Shown here: positions 22,134 to 35,181 of the stretch, piece after piece
Layout of the letters: every line of letters begins with the position of its first letter
Position numbering within the stretch: the stretch's first letter is position 1
DNA from: Favolaschia claudopus
Lineage: Eukaryota; Basidiomycota; Agaricomycetes; Agaricales; Mycenaceae
Reading direction: 5' to 3'
DNA: 64,000 bases
Assembly (NCBI GenBank): GCA_037176885.1
Contig: JAWWNJ010000095.1
Coordinates: 868,001 to 932,000 of the forward strand
The notes under the pieces: generated by a model
Told to the model about the DNA's origin: nothing
The model's input: the letters and a program-made list of their open reading frames with translations, nothing else
Databases searched by the model: none
Translations under genes and position numbers: made by a program

Positions 22134-25100
22134 TTACTCAAGGGGCTGCTACGCTTGAACGGATAAAATCAGCTTGCTTTTTCCGCTCCTGCTCCACGAA
22201 CTCCAATAGATTTGCATCTCGGCGGAGCAGACTCTCATACCCAAGCTCTTTGAGCTTTGTATAGGCCTCAGATGCTCGCCTCTGATACATTGCAGCCTTT
22301 TGACGAGCATATGCAGCAGCCCCCGGGGCGATCCAGCGGTTGTAATGGGGCCAATTCCAGCCAAACCGATTCCATTTTTCAAAAAGCTTCGGCGCGTACG
22401 CAACAACTCAGCGAGCTTTTGCTCAATCTGCTCTTGCCAGCGTTGCATGTCTGCCTCCGCACGGAACCATTGCACACGATCGCCTGGAATTTCTTTTGTA
22501 AGCTCTCATGAACTTAGAAGGTTGATCGCGACATACCTTCACTTGCCCAAGCATCCATCTCCTGGTCTGTCATTCTGGTGTACTTGCCCAGGTTCCAAAT
22601 CCAACCGTCAGCAGCTTCAGGACCCTTTTTCTTTGTTTCATCCTCCGAAGTCTTCGCTTTGAGTTTTCTCTCTGAATCTCAATGAAGAGGATATAGATAT
22701 GAACAAAATGAGATTCCTTACGAGGCTTTCTTCGATTATTCATTTGAGTGCCGACGATTGTAGGCACTGTGTCGTATTTTAATTAGGGGCGGACAGAGAA
22801 GTCTAGTTGAGAACTTACCGGTCCCCCCAGGTCCCTTTCCTTCCTCTCCAGAATGGGCGTCCGTCATAGTAGCATCTCCATCTACATCATAGGAGCCTAC
22901 AGCACTCAGAGCAGCGGCTCGGAATAGCAAGCCGTCGGTCCTTTTCGAATCTCCTACATGCCTTTTCTGTTGAACTGATTTCATGAACAGATCTTGCTCC
23001 GTGAGAGTCGGGTAAGAGCAGGAGCCATTTAGTATCACAATTTTTTGACGAACAGCGGCGTAAGATTCGATGTGGTGACCCTGCTTCTTGAGAGTGTCGC
23101 TGATATATTCTCCGGTGCGTGTATTCTGTTTCTGTTGACGGTCATTTTTCTTTTTCCTACCCCCGCAAGGCAGAGACAGCCTTGACGATATTCTGAAGGG
23201 CGCGAAGAATATCATAGAGCTGCCCCTCCCTCCAGATTGCCTCTTCGGCCGCAAGTTCATCAAGTGCGAGCTTTTTTCTAGCAGCCGCATCGAAATCCGA
23301 CGGAATATACAGACATTCAAGCTGAAGCGCTGGCGGTTTCAAGGCCTGAGCTGCAAACTCTATCTCCAACCTTTGGCATGATTTGTGTTTGAACTTTTCG
23401 GAACCTCTACAATTTGTGTGCGCAGTTTGGTGGTAAGTTTTTCAACCTCGGTTTTTCGGGATTGAAGTTCGTGTTCGGAGGTATCCTTGATCAGATTGGC
23501 TAGTTTCCGTCTGAGCAACTCATGGTGAGATAGATATATGCTTCTCAAAACAATGCTTACTGATTTTCTTGGATTTTTTATTGCGGAGTCCAGAAAGCGA
23601 GCAATCTTGCTTTTCGGAACATGCTGGATTTGAAATTCTCTTGGTCATTGAGCATTTTTCATAAATTGCTTTCTGAGAGGGCACTGCGGAATTCTCAATG
23701 AGAGAGACAACACAGCAATTCAAATTCAACCTTACCTTTGGTTGTATCATGCTTGTATACGCTAACGGCCTCTTTTCCAAGTTTTGACGGGGTACGTGAA
23801 AGGCCCTTGCCATTGTGGAACATTTTCGCTGTAAGAGATGCTCAACGCAATGAAATGGTTCCGTTTTTCAGTGTATTTTGTCTTTGCCTCCTCGATGTCC
23901 TCGGCGAGATCAAAGGCTAGAAAAAGTTGTTAGCTAAATGACAGTGAACTTTCACAGCGGATACAGCACACCAATTTTCGAGGTCTTTTTATGGTTCCAA
24001 TCTCCGTGATGAGCAATCAATGTGTCTTGCCGGTGACCGAGATTCATTTGACGGAGTATGCGGCCCGAGCTGATTGGACTCAGGCCAGTAATGCTCGGCC
24101 GTTTCGCCGTGAAAGTGGGCTACACACTCCATGAAGGCGGTTCCAAATAAGTATGTGCATGAATCTTGATGCCCCTGCACATGTAGCGCAGGCACTCCCC
24201 AGCGTATCTTCTTCACAGTTTCGTAGAGATCCGGAAATTGCTGTTCGATAGCGGGAAGGGAGGTTGATTATATATTCGCATGCTATGTCATAAGTAGCAA
24301 CTTCGTCGACATCTTTGACTTCAATTTGTAACTTGAATTCAAACTTGTCATTCGGTCGGTGATTTCGCAACGCCATAGCAAATGCATAGTCCGCATTCGC
24401 AAACCTAAAAATCACCGCATCAACGGTCAGATTCAATCCGCTAAATCATAAAAATACTCACCGCTCGGCATGAGGTAGATCGACTGAAGATAGAATGAAC
24501 ACATGGCTGCATTGACAGTTCACGGTGCCGTTATTGCCATATTCTTGAATTTTTTCTTATCTTGCTTGTTCACGACCTTGAGATAGTTACAAGTTGATTT
24601 CTGTTTGATGTGAATTTATGCATCCATGAAGAGATTGAAGTATTACCTCTGCCGTCGCGGGGACTTTCTTCAAGTACCTCCTGGTATTCGGAATCCAATG
24701 GGAAGTACCCTTTCCATTGCACAGTGATACATCATCCGGATCGTTATTTTTGCTGAATTGGTTACACTGGTGATTTCCGTCCAGTGTCCGTTGGCTTTGA
24801 TTGAGATGTCTGAGAATATAAAATCAGAATTGTGACAAAACGAACTTGTGGATCCTACTACCTGAGATGTGAGGGAGTTTTTGGGCAGTTGAGATCTGAA
24901 TTGAAGCCGGGTTCCGGGCATGCCGGACACCAGACAAGGAGATTGCCGGCCGGCCGATGTGATAAGATCTGTCAATTCCATGAAGCTGACCGGATCGTTT
25001 TGACCAGAGTAAGGTAGTTGAACACTCTGACTACACGAAGAAAAGCGGCATAAGGATTCTGGAAATTGTAAATAAGTCAACAAATTCAACTTCTATAACA

Positions 25101-26025
25101 AATTCATACCGGAATGTCTGCCGTGAAAGAGTTGTCCGTCAACCTCCGTATTGCTCCAGATAATCGTAAGCCGCTTTCTTTGACTCAAAGTTATGCAGCT
25201 GGAAGTCTTTGAGCATGTTGATTGTAAAGCTGTATGCGGGTCTTTGGCTGTGGCAGGAAATAGACCAGCCCTCATCAATTGGCGAACTTTATTGGGGGGT
25301 TGTTCACGGCAGCTACAAAAGGCGACTTTCGTGGTATGAACCCCCATTAACATCCACAATAGTGAAGGTGCGAGTGGGAGTAGGAGAATCACACTTCCCT
25401 CCTTGGTGGCCCAAGTTGGATTGTGTGATCGAGGGTCGAAATGTCATGTCGGATAAGAAGCCAGCATTTTGATCCCATACCTCAGCCCAGTGTGTTGGAT
25501 TGTTGATGTGAGTGCGAACGAAACAGTCGGTGCAGACAGGCGAATATTCCAGGCAGTCAAAGCATTTAGTAGTTCTTTTCTTTCCCGATCCACATTCGCA
25601 CGAGGTATTTGTAGCTGGGTCTGCCTCTCGCTCAAAAAGGAGCCATCCTAGCTCCTCAAAATGATTTTCGAAGTCGTCCAGTAGTTGCCCGTTCTGCAGA
25701 GGTATCAGAAGTTATCAAGACTCCGGAAGTTAGAATTTCAGTCTAACCTGAGTACGCGGCTTCTTGACAGGTAGTAGCTCAACCTCTATGTTGGGTTCTT
25801 GTATTTCCGCCCGGTTCGGAGCCTCTTGATTTTGTTGGTGATGGCAATTTAGCCAGAGTCCGAGTCTGGGTAGAACTAGCGGAAGCCGAGGTCACAGTAT
25901 AATGCACCTGTTTCGAATTGCACGGGCGGATAGAGACATGAGAGGTAGTATTTGCACCCGGTAGTTTTCGTTTTTTTAGTTGTGTGGTGCGTGCTCATGG
26001 TGGAAAGGCGGGGATTTTTCGTCAT
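22134..26025 (-). CDS. CxC2-KDZ family transposase (frameshifted copy)
   Basis: Same gene as 50841-54725, with many one-base indels: near the stop (extra G at 22141-22144), in the C-terminal exons (22379, 22498, 23160) and in the catalytic exons (for example 24056 and 24247). As written it cannot be translated through, but every change is a run-length change or a single-base slip and every splice site is kept. I take this as the same intact gene read badly. Start ATG at 26023-26025. Confidence 0.75.
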
Positions 26026-26323
26026 GGGCAGTCTTTTAATGCATCCTGGTGTTTCACGCTGTGATGGTTGCCAGCCAGATAAATTCCAATCAAATTACCC
26101 AATATCCGACCCTGAGTGCACGGAGCAAGCAGGAAGCAAAAAAGGCAACCATTTCAAAAATAGACAGCGGCAAGTTGTGGGATATTGTAATGCCACATCC
26201 GCCTGGTACACAAAACGCAAAACACATTGCTCAAAGCATCCTGCAATGCCATATCAAGGTTCGAGTTATGTTTCGTTTCCACAATACTGCTACATTACAT
26301 CGAAACGAACACAGATTCTAATT

Positions 26324-29106
26324 CTACTCAAAGTCTGTAGCCGAAGCCGGCTGGAAAGTAACGAAGCGGTTGAACGCTGCGTTGGCTTCGGTTCCGAAAT
26401 CTACAGTTCCAGTCAAACCGGCTTGTTTGGCTTCCTGCACGGTGTCAATCCCAACGCCGCCGACTGACGCATCGTAGACTGATTAAAAAAGACCATACTT
26501 CCGCTCCTTCATTAGTTCCCCCAACGCGGCCGTGAATTTTGACGAGTAGGACGCTCTTTCCCCGCCACAGTGACAAACTTGATCACTGAGAAGTAGAATT
26601 AGCATACAGGCGCAATTATATCAAGACAAATTACTTACTGTGGACATCGAGATTAAAGTGGTAGAAGGAGCTGAAGGGTACATTGCAAGGGTCCAAGGAG
26701 GTAACTGAACGGCAACACCGGCTTCCCAAATGACAAGCCATGTATATAAATCGTCGTCGAACACTGCGAAGCCAGGAATCAGGACACGGAACAGAGATTT
26801 CAATTCAAATACGCACCAAAACCTTCCAATAAATAAATCAGAAGTACGCAGACGCCTATTTGATTCTTCATATCCGCGTGAGGATCGCAGTGAATTCGTC
26901 GCTGGCCTGGAAGCACAACGTTCAAGCAGAAATTCCAGAACAGACCGAACATGGGCTCAATGCCATGGCGCTGTTTGTGCCAGGCAGCATCGGCCCGGAA
27001 TCGCTCGGCCAACACCCGGAAAAAACGATTTCAAACGACGCTCGAGACCCAAGAGCTTCAAAGCAAATCAGGAGGCGGTTACAGCGGGAGAGGGGGGTTT
27101 AAAAAAATCTCTCACATTATTCGCTGAACAATTTCAAGCTTCATGAACGCGTCGACACGACGGCTGTTGTGTTTGTGCCAGTCAGCAAGAGAAGCTTCTA
27201 AAAACGAATTGAGACCACAGTCAACAATGAGCTAGATGAAATTTACCTTTGCGGACTGACGGTGGTGGCCAATAATAATGGGCCAATGAGGCCCGCGCAC
27301 ACCTTCGGCATTATTGATTTTGATTTGCGGATCCGTTTGCGTCCTCGCCGACCAAAACGTTGATGGCTTCGGTGACTTCCGATGATTTCGCCATGAGCCA
27401 TTCGGCTCGGAAAGATCGAAGAAAAATATTTGGCCATGCTTGTCAACCAGAAAGGTCGCACGTTCGGTTTTGATACTGAATAAAAGGATGGGTTGAGCAG
27501 GAACTCAAAGGAAAGAAACTAAAGAGCGTACTCTTCGTTCCTGATATAAGGAACAGGAAAAAACCGCTGAAGATACTCATACAGACCGCGCGCGTCTGGG
27601 TACAGCCGGAACAAGCGACGAATCTCGTCGCGCGCCAGCAACGGGGGCTGAATTCCGTTCCACCCCGTGGAGCTAAACGAAGAGTGACGCTTGAAGTCAA
27701 AATCGACAGAGGTAATGATTTCGAGACGCTGTAGGAGGCGGCGAAGCTGATGATTCGGCGGCCGCCGACCACGCCGAGTTTTCGATTTAGGCAACGGGCG
27801 CTCGGGTTCGGACTGGGTGCCCCGCGTTGGAGTCCCGGTCAGAGGTATGCTTCGTGGTGGATACGCCGTTCAGTGGTGTGGGAGCAGACTGAACGGGAAG
27901 TTGAGATGGGTCTAGCAAGGAATTAAGGTCAGGGTGGCTAAGACTCTGAAAAGACTGTCAATGCGAAGAACATGACAAGAATGAGAGCTCCTTACCCCCA
28001 CTCCCGGTGTTGAGGAACAAGGACACCACCGCTCATCCATTTAGCTAACCGAGTAGATGCCGAAGAAGAGCTCTTTGTTGTCTTGGCGCGCTTCGCCGGT
28101 GGCGGGATGAGCGAGGCCTCGGCTGCTCGCGAGTGCGCTTGCTCCCTGCCCGAAATCCCGAGTCCTGGGTATCGGATAGCGGTGTATCATTTGGAGCCAC
28201 CGAAAGAGACGGTGATGGAATGGAAGGAGAAAGGGGTTGGCGTTTTTTTCTCGAGGCTTTAGAGCGGCGTGAAGTGGGATGCGGCAGAATTTCTGAAGAA
28301 GACGAGTCCCGGGATCCTGAGGACAGATTGGCTGGCGTGGGCGACGTGGAAGCATGAGAAGATAAAGAGATAGCGGCCAGCTTCTGTTCCTGCTGTGCTC
28401 GGAGACGTCTGGAACGGCGAATATATAGCGAGGGTGCATCGACTCTAGATCGCGCATGGGATCATCGCCGGGCAAGAGCATGGCGAGCTTCGAGGGTAAG
28501 ATCCAAGCAGGGTGGACGCGTCCAGAAAGTCGACCGTTATAAAGTCTCCCTGCAAAAGAATGTAAGCAGCCGGGGAGGCGTCAATAGAGTGGCATCGCAC
28601 CTGGGGTCAAGTCTCCGAGCTCCGCTTTCATCCCCTCTACATTTTCCAACCCCTCAGCATAAGCCTCGTCCCAATCGTTGACAAGCGACGCAATGAAAGG
28701 CCCATAGGCGTTGGCATCGCTTAATTCGCCGGTGCCAGCCGGCACCTCGATAGCCGGAGAAAGAGTCGGTGAAGTAGCATTGGAAATGCTAAGGGCTGTA
28801 GAATTCGGTGAGGGGTGGTGGTTTGCAGGCCCAGCAATTGTAGTTGTTAAATCATCGTAATAACCGGCTCCCAGCTGCCCAGCGCTACACAGAGCAGGGC
28901 GACGCGAGCGCGCTTTGAGCAGCTTCACTCGCGTCGCCAACGCATGAAACGCTGGGCATGGCAGCGGCAGTAGTGGTGAGAACGACTGAGCGTAGTAAGT
29001 CGTTCTTCGGTGTATACATCGAGGATGAATGAGACGGTGGCAAAGGAGATGGTGGTGGGAGATGATCAACAGGACGTGTTGTGGCCGTTATTTGGCTCTT
29101 TCTCAT
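26324..29106 (-). CDS. Probable TET/JBP-type 2OG-Fe(II) dioxygenase (copy with better start)
   Basis: Same gene as 55024-57802. Only this copy has the N-terminal frame open from ATG 29106 (MRKSQITATTRPVDHLPPPSP), which the relic in the left arm confirms. Further in, one-base changes break the frame (for example near 27063, 27340, 27478, 28121 and 28492), where the other copy is open. A TTTCTCATCACGTG sequence spans the start codon. Confidence 0.55.
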
Positions 29107-29541
29107 CACGTGCCAAATAATCAACGTTCCGTTGACGCGTTTCGGCCGAAATCCGTCGGAACAAATTCATCCGAGACTGGCACAAGCCACTGAGCACCGC
29201 CACTGTGATCCCATCTCAACTCGACAACAAAGTACGAGCACATCCCCTCTACATTCGCAGAGGGTTCAATCAAGCCTGAAAGATTGCCCTCAGGAATTAA
29301 GGCAAGCAAGCTATTAAATCAAAAGGGTCTATCAGGTTCAATTTGTATTCTACTAGTATCTAAACAAAAGATAACTCGGCTTCGTAACAAAGATTCGCCT
29401 CATCAAACATTAGCTGGCTCTGTAAAAATAGTGTTGAGATGGAATGAATGGTAGAGGGTGCTGGGTATAGGTATTAAACAAGCATTAAAGGGTGGAGATA
29501 TGTAGGTGAGCAGTAGAGCAGCAGACGAAAGGGAGGTGAAT

Positions 29542-31780
29542 TTACTGGAAAATTTGGTTCAAGAAGGCGTCAACGTTCGCAATGACTCCGGCGGGGCGAA
29601 TGAAGAGAATGTAGTTATTGTAAGGAATGGGAAAAGGTTCGCTTCCCTTCTTCTCAAGCCATTGACCTCGAAACAGGTCAAACCACTCGAACGGTGCTTC
29701 AACGTTGAATCCAGCTTGCTTTTGAAGTAGGCTTGAATGGTCAGCCAACCACAGCCCATGGATGGCTTCGTCTTCGTCGCGAGGTTCGAGGGCGGCGTGG
29801 GCATAATGTGAATCGATGGGGGAGCACATATTCCTGAAACAATATCAATATTGAATAAAAGACAAAGTTAAGATGAACTCACGGGGTGAAATATTGCCAG
29901 TCTGACCGTCATGTCTGCCTTGACAACCTCGGGAGGGTAGCCTAGCTCGAGATCAGTATCAGAGCTCAAGTTGAGTGGCGACGAGGATCCGGAAGAAATT
30001 GAAATGGGACTGTTCGCGTTACCTGTGAAAGTTTAGCAGACTCGTGTTGATATAGGTCAAAGTACGTACAGAGTGGCTTTGTGAGAGGAGATTCAATAAC
30101 GTTGGAAGCAGATGATGTTGTAGAGTTCGCAGTCGGTCCGTTGTCTTCAATAGAGCAATAAGCTATTGTCAGGCACAATGAAAAAGGCTTACCAAATGGG
30201 TTTTCAGAGTTAGCTTGAGATAACTGTCTAAGAATGAAGCCGTCCGGGGAATAATGAGGAGCCTTTGAACTAGCAGAGGTAGGGGTAATCGGTTTCGAAA
30301 CGGTTTGGATGGCGCGGGTTGGAGTTGTAGTAGTGTTTCCAAATGCGTATGCGGCAACTGAAATAGGTTTGAGTTATAGCAGAAGGAAATGGTGACAAGG
30401 GATACACACGGTATTTGAGAAATTCGGGGTCAACCGGATTGATCGGGGAAGACTTGACTGCAAGAGTCCGGTGAGTCAATGGGAGATAGAAAGAGAATAA
30501 CTTGTTACTTACCTGTGCTATTCGCTCCTTTAGGTGTAAGATTGGATGAGGACGCAATCGTGTTTGATACTGCAAGCGCTGTCAGTATCTGAGACAGTAA
30601 CAGGTATGAAAATAGTACCGGGATTATAATCAATGGGGGAGATAGGAGGGCGAGAGAGGGGAGGCCAAGAAGCTGTCTGAGACTTGAAAAAAAGTCAGTG
30701 ACTGTTGCGAACAGAGATGCAATTGAACACACCGTCTCCCCTCCATCAGAATTAAGAGGCTGGCCAAACCGAGTTTTGCGAATGCGAGTGTGGGGATGGG
30801 AACGAGGTTGGGAAGAACCAGCAATAGAAGAGACGGGTTTTTGAAACCGAGTTCTGCGTCCCAAGGGGGTGGGAGAAGACCGAGAGCGGATGCGGACCGA
30901 GTTGGGGTAGGATGCAGGTTTTCTAGGGGTTGGCGCGACCTCAGCTCGAGCGTGAAGAAGATTCTTCACTTCTGGGTGATGCAGAAGATCGTGTCGGGCT
31001 GGGGTAATGGCTTGGTATGGCTCCTTGCAATCTACATGCACAGTTTCGTCGCACTGGATTAGGGGTGAATCAATTTAGGGACATGAATAAAGCGCCAAGC
31101 CACATACATAGTGAAACCAGCCCGCAAAGTGGTCCAATCCCTGGTGTCCTACATTCTGTCGAGCGCCAGCAAGAGCATGGCCAAGGTGATCGCGAGAGAG
31201 AACTGCATTGTAAGGGAGAGGATTGAGAAAAGAGAGTAATTGGCGGAGGGCCTGATTGATGTCGCGACGTCTTTGGACTTTTCCTCCAGTGAATCCAAGG
31301 GTGTCAGAGAAAGGAAACTTGAAGCGCATTGAAGGAAGGAAAGCAAGGAAAGAGGGTATGTGGGCTCATTCGTCAATAAATTGTGAGGTATTTAATGAAG
31401 GATCGCATGCCGAAACTCAGCTTGACCGCGTAGGTACTGCTCAGGGTGACCAGTGGTTCCGACTAGGGATAAACTTCAAACAGGGTCAGAAGTCTGGATT
31501 TTGACGACATTGAGCAGGGTCGGGTCATCGGAAGCAAGGAGAAGAATGGAACGAACGCCGTTGCACCACACAATTTCCTATTTTGCAGTCAAGTCTAAAA
31601 CCTTGTTTAACGTCGGCGGTGCCCCGAACCAATGGTGAATGTCAAGCAATGAAAGGCGGAATGATTCAGACGTGGGATATTGCCCGGGATTTTCGCGCAT
31701 GGCTTCGGGCATCACTTTGCTGGATAGTGTGAGAAGCGGGGACCTTGGAATGGGTTGATTTTGAGGAGCAGAAATAGCCC
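29542..31780 (-). CDS. Multi-exon transposon cargo gene of unknown function
   Basis: The terminal exon (29542 to about 29830) reads AIHGLWLADHSSLLQKQAGF, PFEWFDLFRGQWLEKKG, PYNNYILFIRPAG and ends NQIFQ, stop. Upstream exons are Ser/Thr/Pro-rich, and one at about 30640-31055 is basic (RTRFQKPVSSIAGSSQPRSH). Another at about 31110-31330 reads RRRDINQALRQLLSFLNPLP, GHQGLDHFAGWFHY and joins CDETVHVDCKEPYQ through a 54-bp intron (31112-31059). A first piece (31581-31780) has SLLDIHHWFGAPPTLNK. The start codon and several splice sites are open. I recognise no family. Position between the dioxygenase and the HMG gene, inside the element, makes it cargo. Confidence 0.5.
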
Positions 31781-31796
31781 TAGAAGATTTGAGCAC

Positions 31797-32246
31797 AAGC
31801 GCTCACGGCAAAGCGTGTGATTGTATGACCCTGTTTGACCTGACTTGATCTTCATCAATTGTCGGCACAGATGCCGCAGTGCTGCCGGTCAGTTCAAATC
31901 TTATTCGAAGACATTTCACGGCCTATACCTATCGCCTAAGATAATTTTGTGCAGTATACAAATACTGATTCTCACAGATCCATTTAAGTTTTGTTCAACA
32001 TTCTTTGTCTGGCAGAAAAATCAACTCATTCCATGCTGATAGCAAGTATGTAGTGGATTTATTTGTGTGGTAAAATTAATCCGAAACCCTGTTGCCTGGT
32101 TCAGGGTCGGCGGTTTTTCTACCATCTGTTTCACATCTGAAACAAGGGGTCAATTATGAAACTCAATATTGCCGCTGTAAACTAAATAACCGTCTCAAAT
32201 TGGTCACGCTCCCTCTCCACCTTTTTCCGATTCCCTGACTCTACCA
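31797..32246. promoter_or_regulatory. Divergent intergenic region, unknown cargo / HMG genes
   Basis: About 450 bp between oppositely transcribed genes, without an open frame of note. The last 50 bp before the HMG start are CT-rich (CTCCCTCTCCACCTTTTTCC), as common before fungal starts. Same at 60492-60942. Confidence 0.4.
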
Positions 32247-34149
32247 ATGCCAAAGAGCCCTTTCACCCGAGCTCAAGACGACCTGATTGAATCTTTCTTC
32301 CCGGTATTCGTCAAGAAACTGGATGAAGGAATTACTGGATCTCAGCTCACTACATGGAAACAAGGAACCGCTTCAGATCTTCTGGATCACGAGGCTTTCA
32401 AAGACCTGGATACTACAAAGTACAACAGGAAAACTTGGTTTGAGGTGCGAGGTCTCGTTTCAGCCAAGGGGTATTAACAATGTCAGTAGATGATCGTCAG
32501 GAAGTTTACAAACTATAGAAACCAAGTTTACCTGAAGAATAAACCTGCGACTGAAAAGACTGCCCTCTCGGCCAAGAAGGCGAATCCAATGATGAAGTTT
32601 TCCTCCATTGTTAGCGGCCGGCAACTTTATGCAAGGGAGAACTCCAAATCGTTGAACGCAGCAGTGGTACAGCGCATGCAAGATACGAATAATAAAAGTC
32701 CCGCCGCAGTGTACCAAACTCTACTAAAGACCAAATGGGACTCCCTCACGGACGATGATAAAGAAGGATGGAATGCCCGAGCGGAGGCCGAGGCAGGAAA
32801 TATTCAACAGTAAGCTGACTCTAAACCATCCATAGCATGATGCGCCCCTGATGTCAAATTGGAAAGGAATCAGCAAGAATTCCCTGAGACTATCAGTCTA
32901 GCTCTTCAGGATCTATGCCAAGGCGGTTTACTTGGGGACGCGGAGATTGTTCTTTTCTACGGATTCCGCGATAGCCAGAATCACGAGTTGATATCAGGAA
33001 GGTAAGAATGTTTTTCTGAATCGTAGCAGGAATACACTACTAACTAATGAAAGCATTCATGCTCATTCCAAGCATAATGACAAGCAGTTTGGAGTCGATC
33101 AAGATGTTTGCAAACGGAATATGAACAAGCTTGGTGGGCATTCAATGACAGGGTACTTCCGCATTCCATCAAAGACAGTCCCTTGATCCCTCGAAATACT
33201 GCTGGTCATCCCGTTTTCCCCAGTATTAGTCTAGAAGCAACTCCGACTGCCGATATCCGTATGCTTCTTGTTGAGTACTTCGAGCATTGCTGGGGTGAGT
33301 GCGATCAATCCCAGAATAAAACAAAAGCTGATCCGATCCTTGTCCGATCCTAGTTGTTCGGGTGCTTGACAACACAGTAACCATGGTACCCTGGGAGGAC
33401 ATTGCTTCGCATCCCGAGAAGTTTTATGACACTGACGCTTTCCCTATCAAATTGAATCATCCCCAAAACCTTTCAACTGATCAAGTTCATACCCTCACAT
33501 CCCAGCTACTGAAATTCTCTGTGATTGATAGCCCAAACCCGTTCCGGTTTCGAGAATCCGAGACCCCTCTTCCCCCGGATTCTGAGCTGCCGTCCACGCC
33601 GAAACCGATCTCACGTCAGAAGTCACCCACACCCGGTCCAAAGTCACCGGTGCCGCCTCCTAGTCCAAAGTCACCATCTCCGTCAATGAGCAAGAAAAGC
33701 CTAAGTCTGTTGATAAACGAAAGCTTGACGAGAGGCAAGTTGTAATGCAGATTTTACCTTGCGATTTCCGGGCTCATTCCAATGCACCAGGGACTTTGAA
33801 GGCTTATCTGACCTCTCTGATGTCGATGAAAGCCCACCACAGAAGAAGAAACGAGCCAGCAGTTAAATGCATTTCAAGTGTACTGTTTTATTGAAGTCCG
33901 CTGATTATCATATTCAGAAAATCTGGGGACTCTGCTATTGATCCTCCTGCAACTCGAAAATCGAAGAGAAAGGCAAGCAAAACTACAGCGGACAACCGTT
34001 CAAAAGCGGGGAAGAAACAAATGAAGGGAGCCGTGAATGGAACGTAAGATTGCTAGTAATTATCGTTGCTCTTGGTATTTGATCTTCTGTTGAGATCGAA
34101 GCTTCCAAAGGGCTGGGTAGAGGTCGATTCCGATGGCAATGAAGCCTAA
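32247..34149 (+). CDS. Divergent HMG-box protein of the KDZ element (frameshifted copy)
   Basis: Same gene as 60943-62848. Two single-base losses (T run near 33100-33105, and one T near 33685) break the frame; otherwise identical. Transcribed away from the other cargo genes, with a common upstream region at 31800-32246. Confidence 0.7.
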
Positions 34150-34189
34150 GAATTGAAATACTGTGAGCGATCCGGGCAACATTTCTGTT

Positions 34190-34590
34190 CTGTTCTGATT
34201 TGTTAATCATGGTTAATCCCAGATTTGACAGTTGAACAAATGTGAATCATGCAAGCCTTGAAAAAGAGAATTTATTTTGTTTCTGTTTCATCTTCGCAAC
34301 TATCATACACTTTGTTTTGTTAATCAGTGATTAATCGGGATTCTCGAACCCGTATTTTTTGGAGTACCTCGGCTCGAATGCAATGTGCTCCTCTGTTTAT
34401 CGGTTCAACTTGATCTGTTAATCGGAGATTATCAGTGTTCAAGGGTTGACTTATAGTAGTTCACAAACACGGTCGAAAATGTTTCGCTTCCGCCAATATA
34501 CCGCGCCAACCTGTCTGATTAATCAAGGAATGATTAAACACGATTACATGTTGAGACAGGAAATGTTTAACAAACTTTATAGGGTTACTG
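34190..34590. repeat. Right subterminal TTAATCA/GTTTAA array, first copy
   Basis: Contains GTTAATCATGGTTAATC (34202), GTTAATCAGTGATTAATCGG (34319), GTTAATCGGAGATT (34417) and CTGATTAATCAAGGAATG (34516). The last 75 bp mirror the left end. A B-box-like GGTTCGAGAATCCC on the minus strand (34340-34353) recalls a GGGTTCGCAGG in the left arm (20271-20281, minus strand), so both arms carry a tRNA-like word. Confidence 0.55.
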
Positions 34591-35081
34591 GCTTGTCAAT
34601 GTGGACAGAGGAGTATTATTTAAATTAGCGTATGAGTCCAACCATGGGGTTCATAAGTCCCTCATTCTTTGGCTGACTCGCAGAAGCGTCGAATCTTGAG
34701 CGGTGTGGGGAAGAAAATGCAAACTCCAGCTAACGCCAATTGCAAATCACTGTGCGGGAATGAGTCAGCGATGAGTATTCAGGGAGTAAGTATGTGGGAG
34801 CATGAAGAGGATGGCGATACGCGGCGCATACTAGAGTGATCTAACGTGGGCGGTCCGCAAGCCCAGCAACTTGGTGGGTGAAAAAAGGAGTGTATGGCAT
34901 CTGATGACTTGACATCAAGCATGTGCAATGTGATGGGAAGCCGTAAGTGAGGCTCAGGCGGGCGAACAGATCTGAGGAGTGGCGGCATCCGTGGCAGACA
35001 AGGGTAGGGAAAAATGCTAAGGAGATTGAAAAAAAACGGGGGAAATAAAAGGCAAGGACAAAAGAATGGACCAAAACGGCA

Positions 35082-35181
35082 TGGATAAACTGGGAATTGA
35101 ACCCAGCACCTCCCGCAAAGACATCACGTGATAGGCACGTAATATGCGAAGCGGGCGCGATAACCAACTACACTATTACCC
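35082..35181 (-). tRNA. tRNA-Ala(CGC), second copy, one base short
   Basis: Same as the gene at 6356-6456 except that one A of the run at the acceptor/position 8 junction is missing (GGGTAATAG instead of GGGTAAATAG). This removes either the last acceptor pair or position 8. All other stems and the intron are identical. A base-calling loss in a short run is more likely than a real inactivating change. Confidence 0.7.

Larger units (their letters stand above)
5865..34590 (+). repeat. 28.7-kb tandem duplication, first unit
   Basis: The sequence starting GCTTGTCAATGTGG here recurs at 34591 in the same orientation and stays alignable to the end of the second unit. Nearly all differences are single-base insertions or losses in short runs, for example near 6450, 8296, 9966, 11526, 12481 and 14931. 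They become frequent between about 14.9 and 29.3 kb and break several reading frames that are intact in the other unit. The unit ends with the last base of the large transposon. Either a recent real duplication with poor base quality, or an assembly duplication. Confidence 0.97.
20167..34590. mobile_element. 14.4-kb KDZ-TET/JBP-HMG composite transposon, first copy
   Basis: Left end AGAACCTATATGAAGTTTG and right end (read inward) CAGTAACCCTATAAAGTTTG form imperfect inverted repeats. Similarity continues for about 60 bp, including GCCTGTCTCAACAT/TCCTGTCTCAACAT and GTTTAATCATTCC in both. On its left is the 8-bp TCACGGAA (20159-20166); on its right it is not repeated but is replaced by GCTTGTCA, the start of the second unit. 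The contents are a transposase, a probable methylcytosine-type dioxygenase, an unknown cargo gene and an HMG-box protein, all coding parts matching the second copy apart from one-base indels. Confidence 0.85.

Noticed and set aside
26049..26321. 90-codon plus-strand frame between transposase and dioxygenase
   Set aside because: Intergenic region between two minus-strand genes; no family features, and an overlapping frame is equally long.
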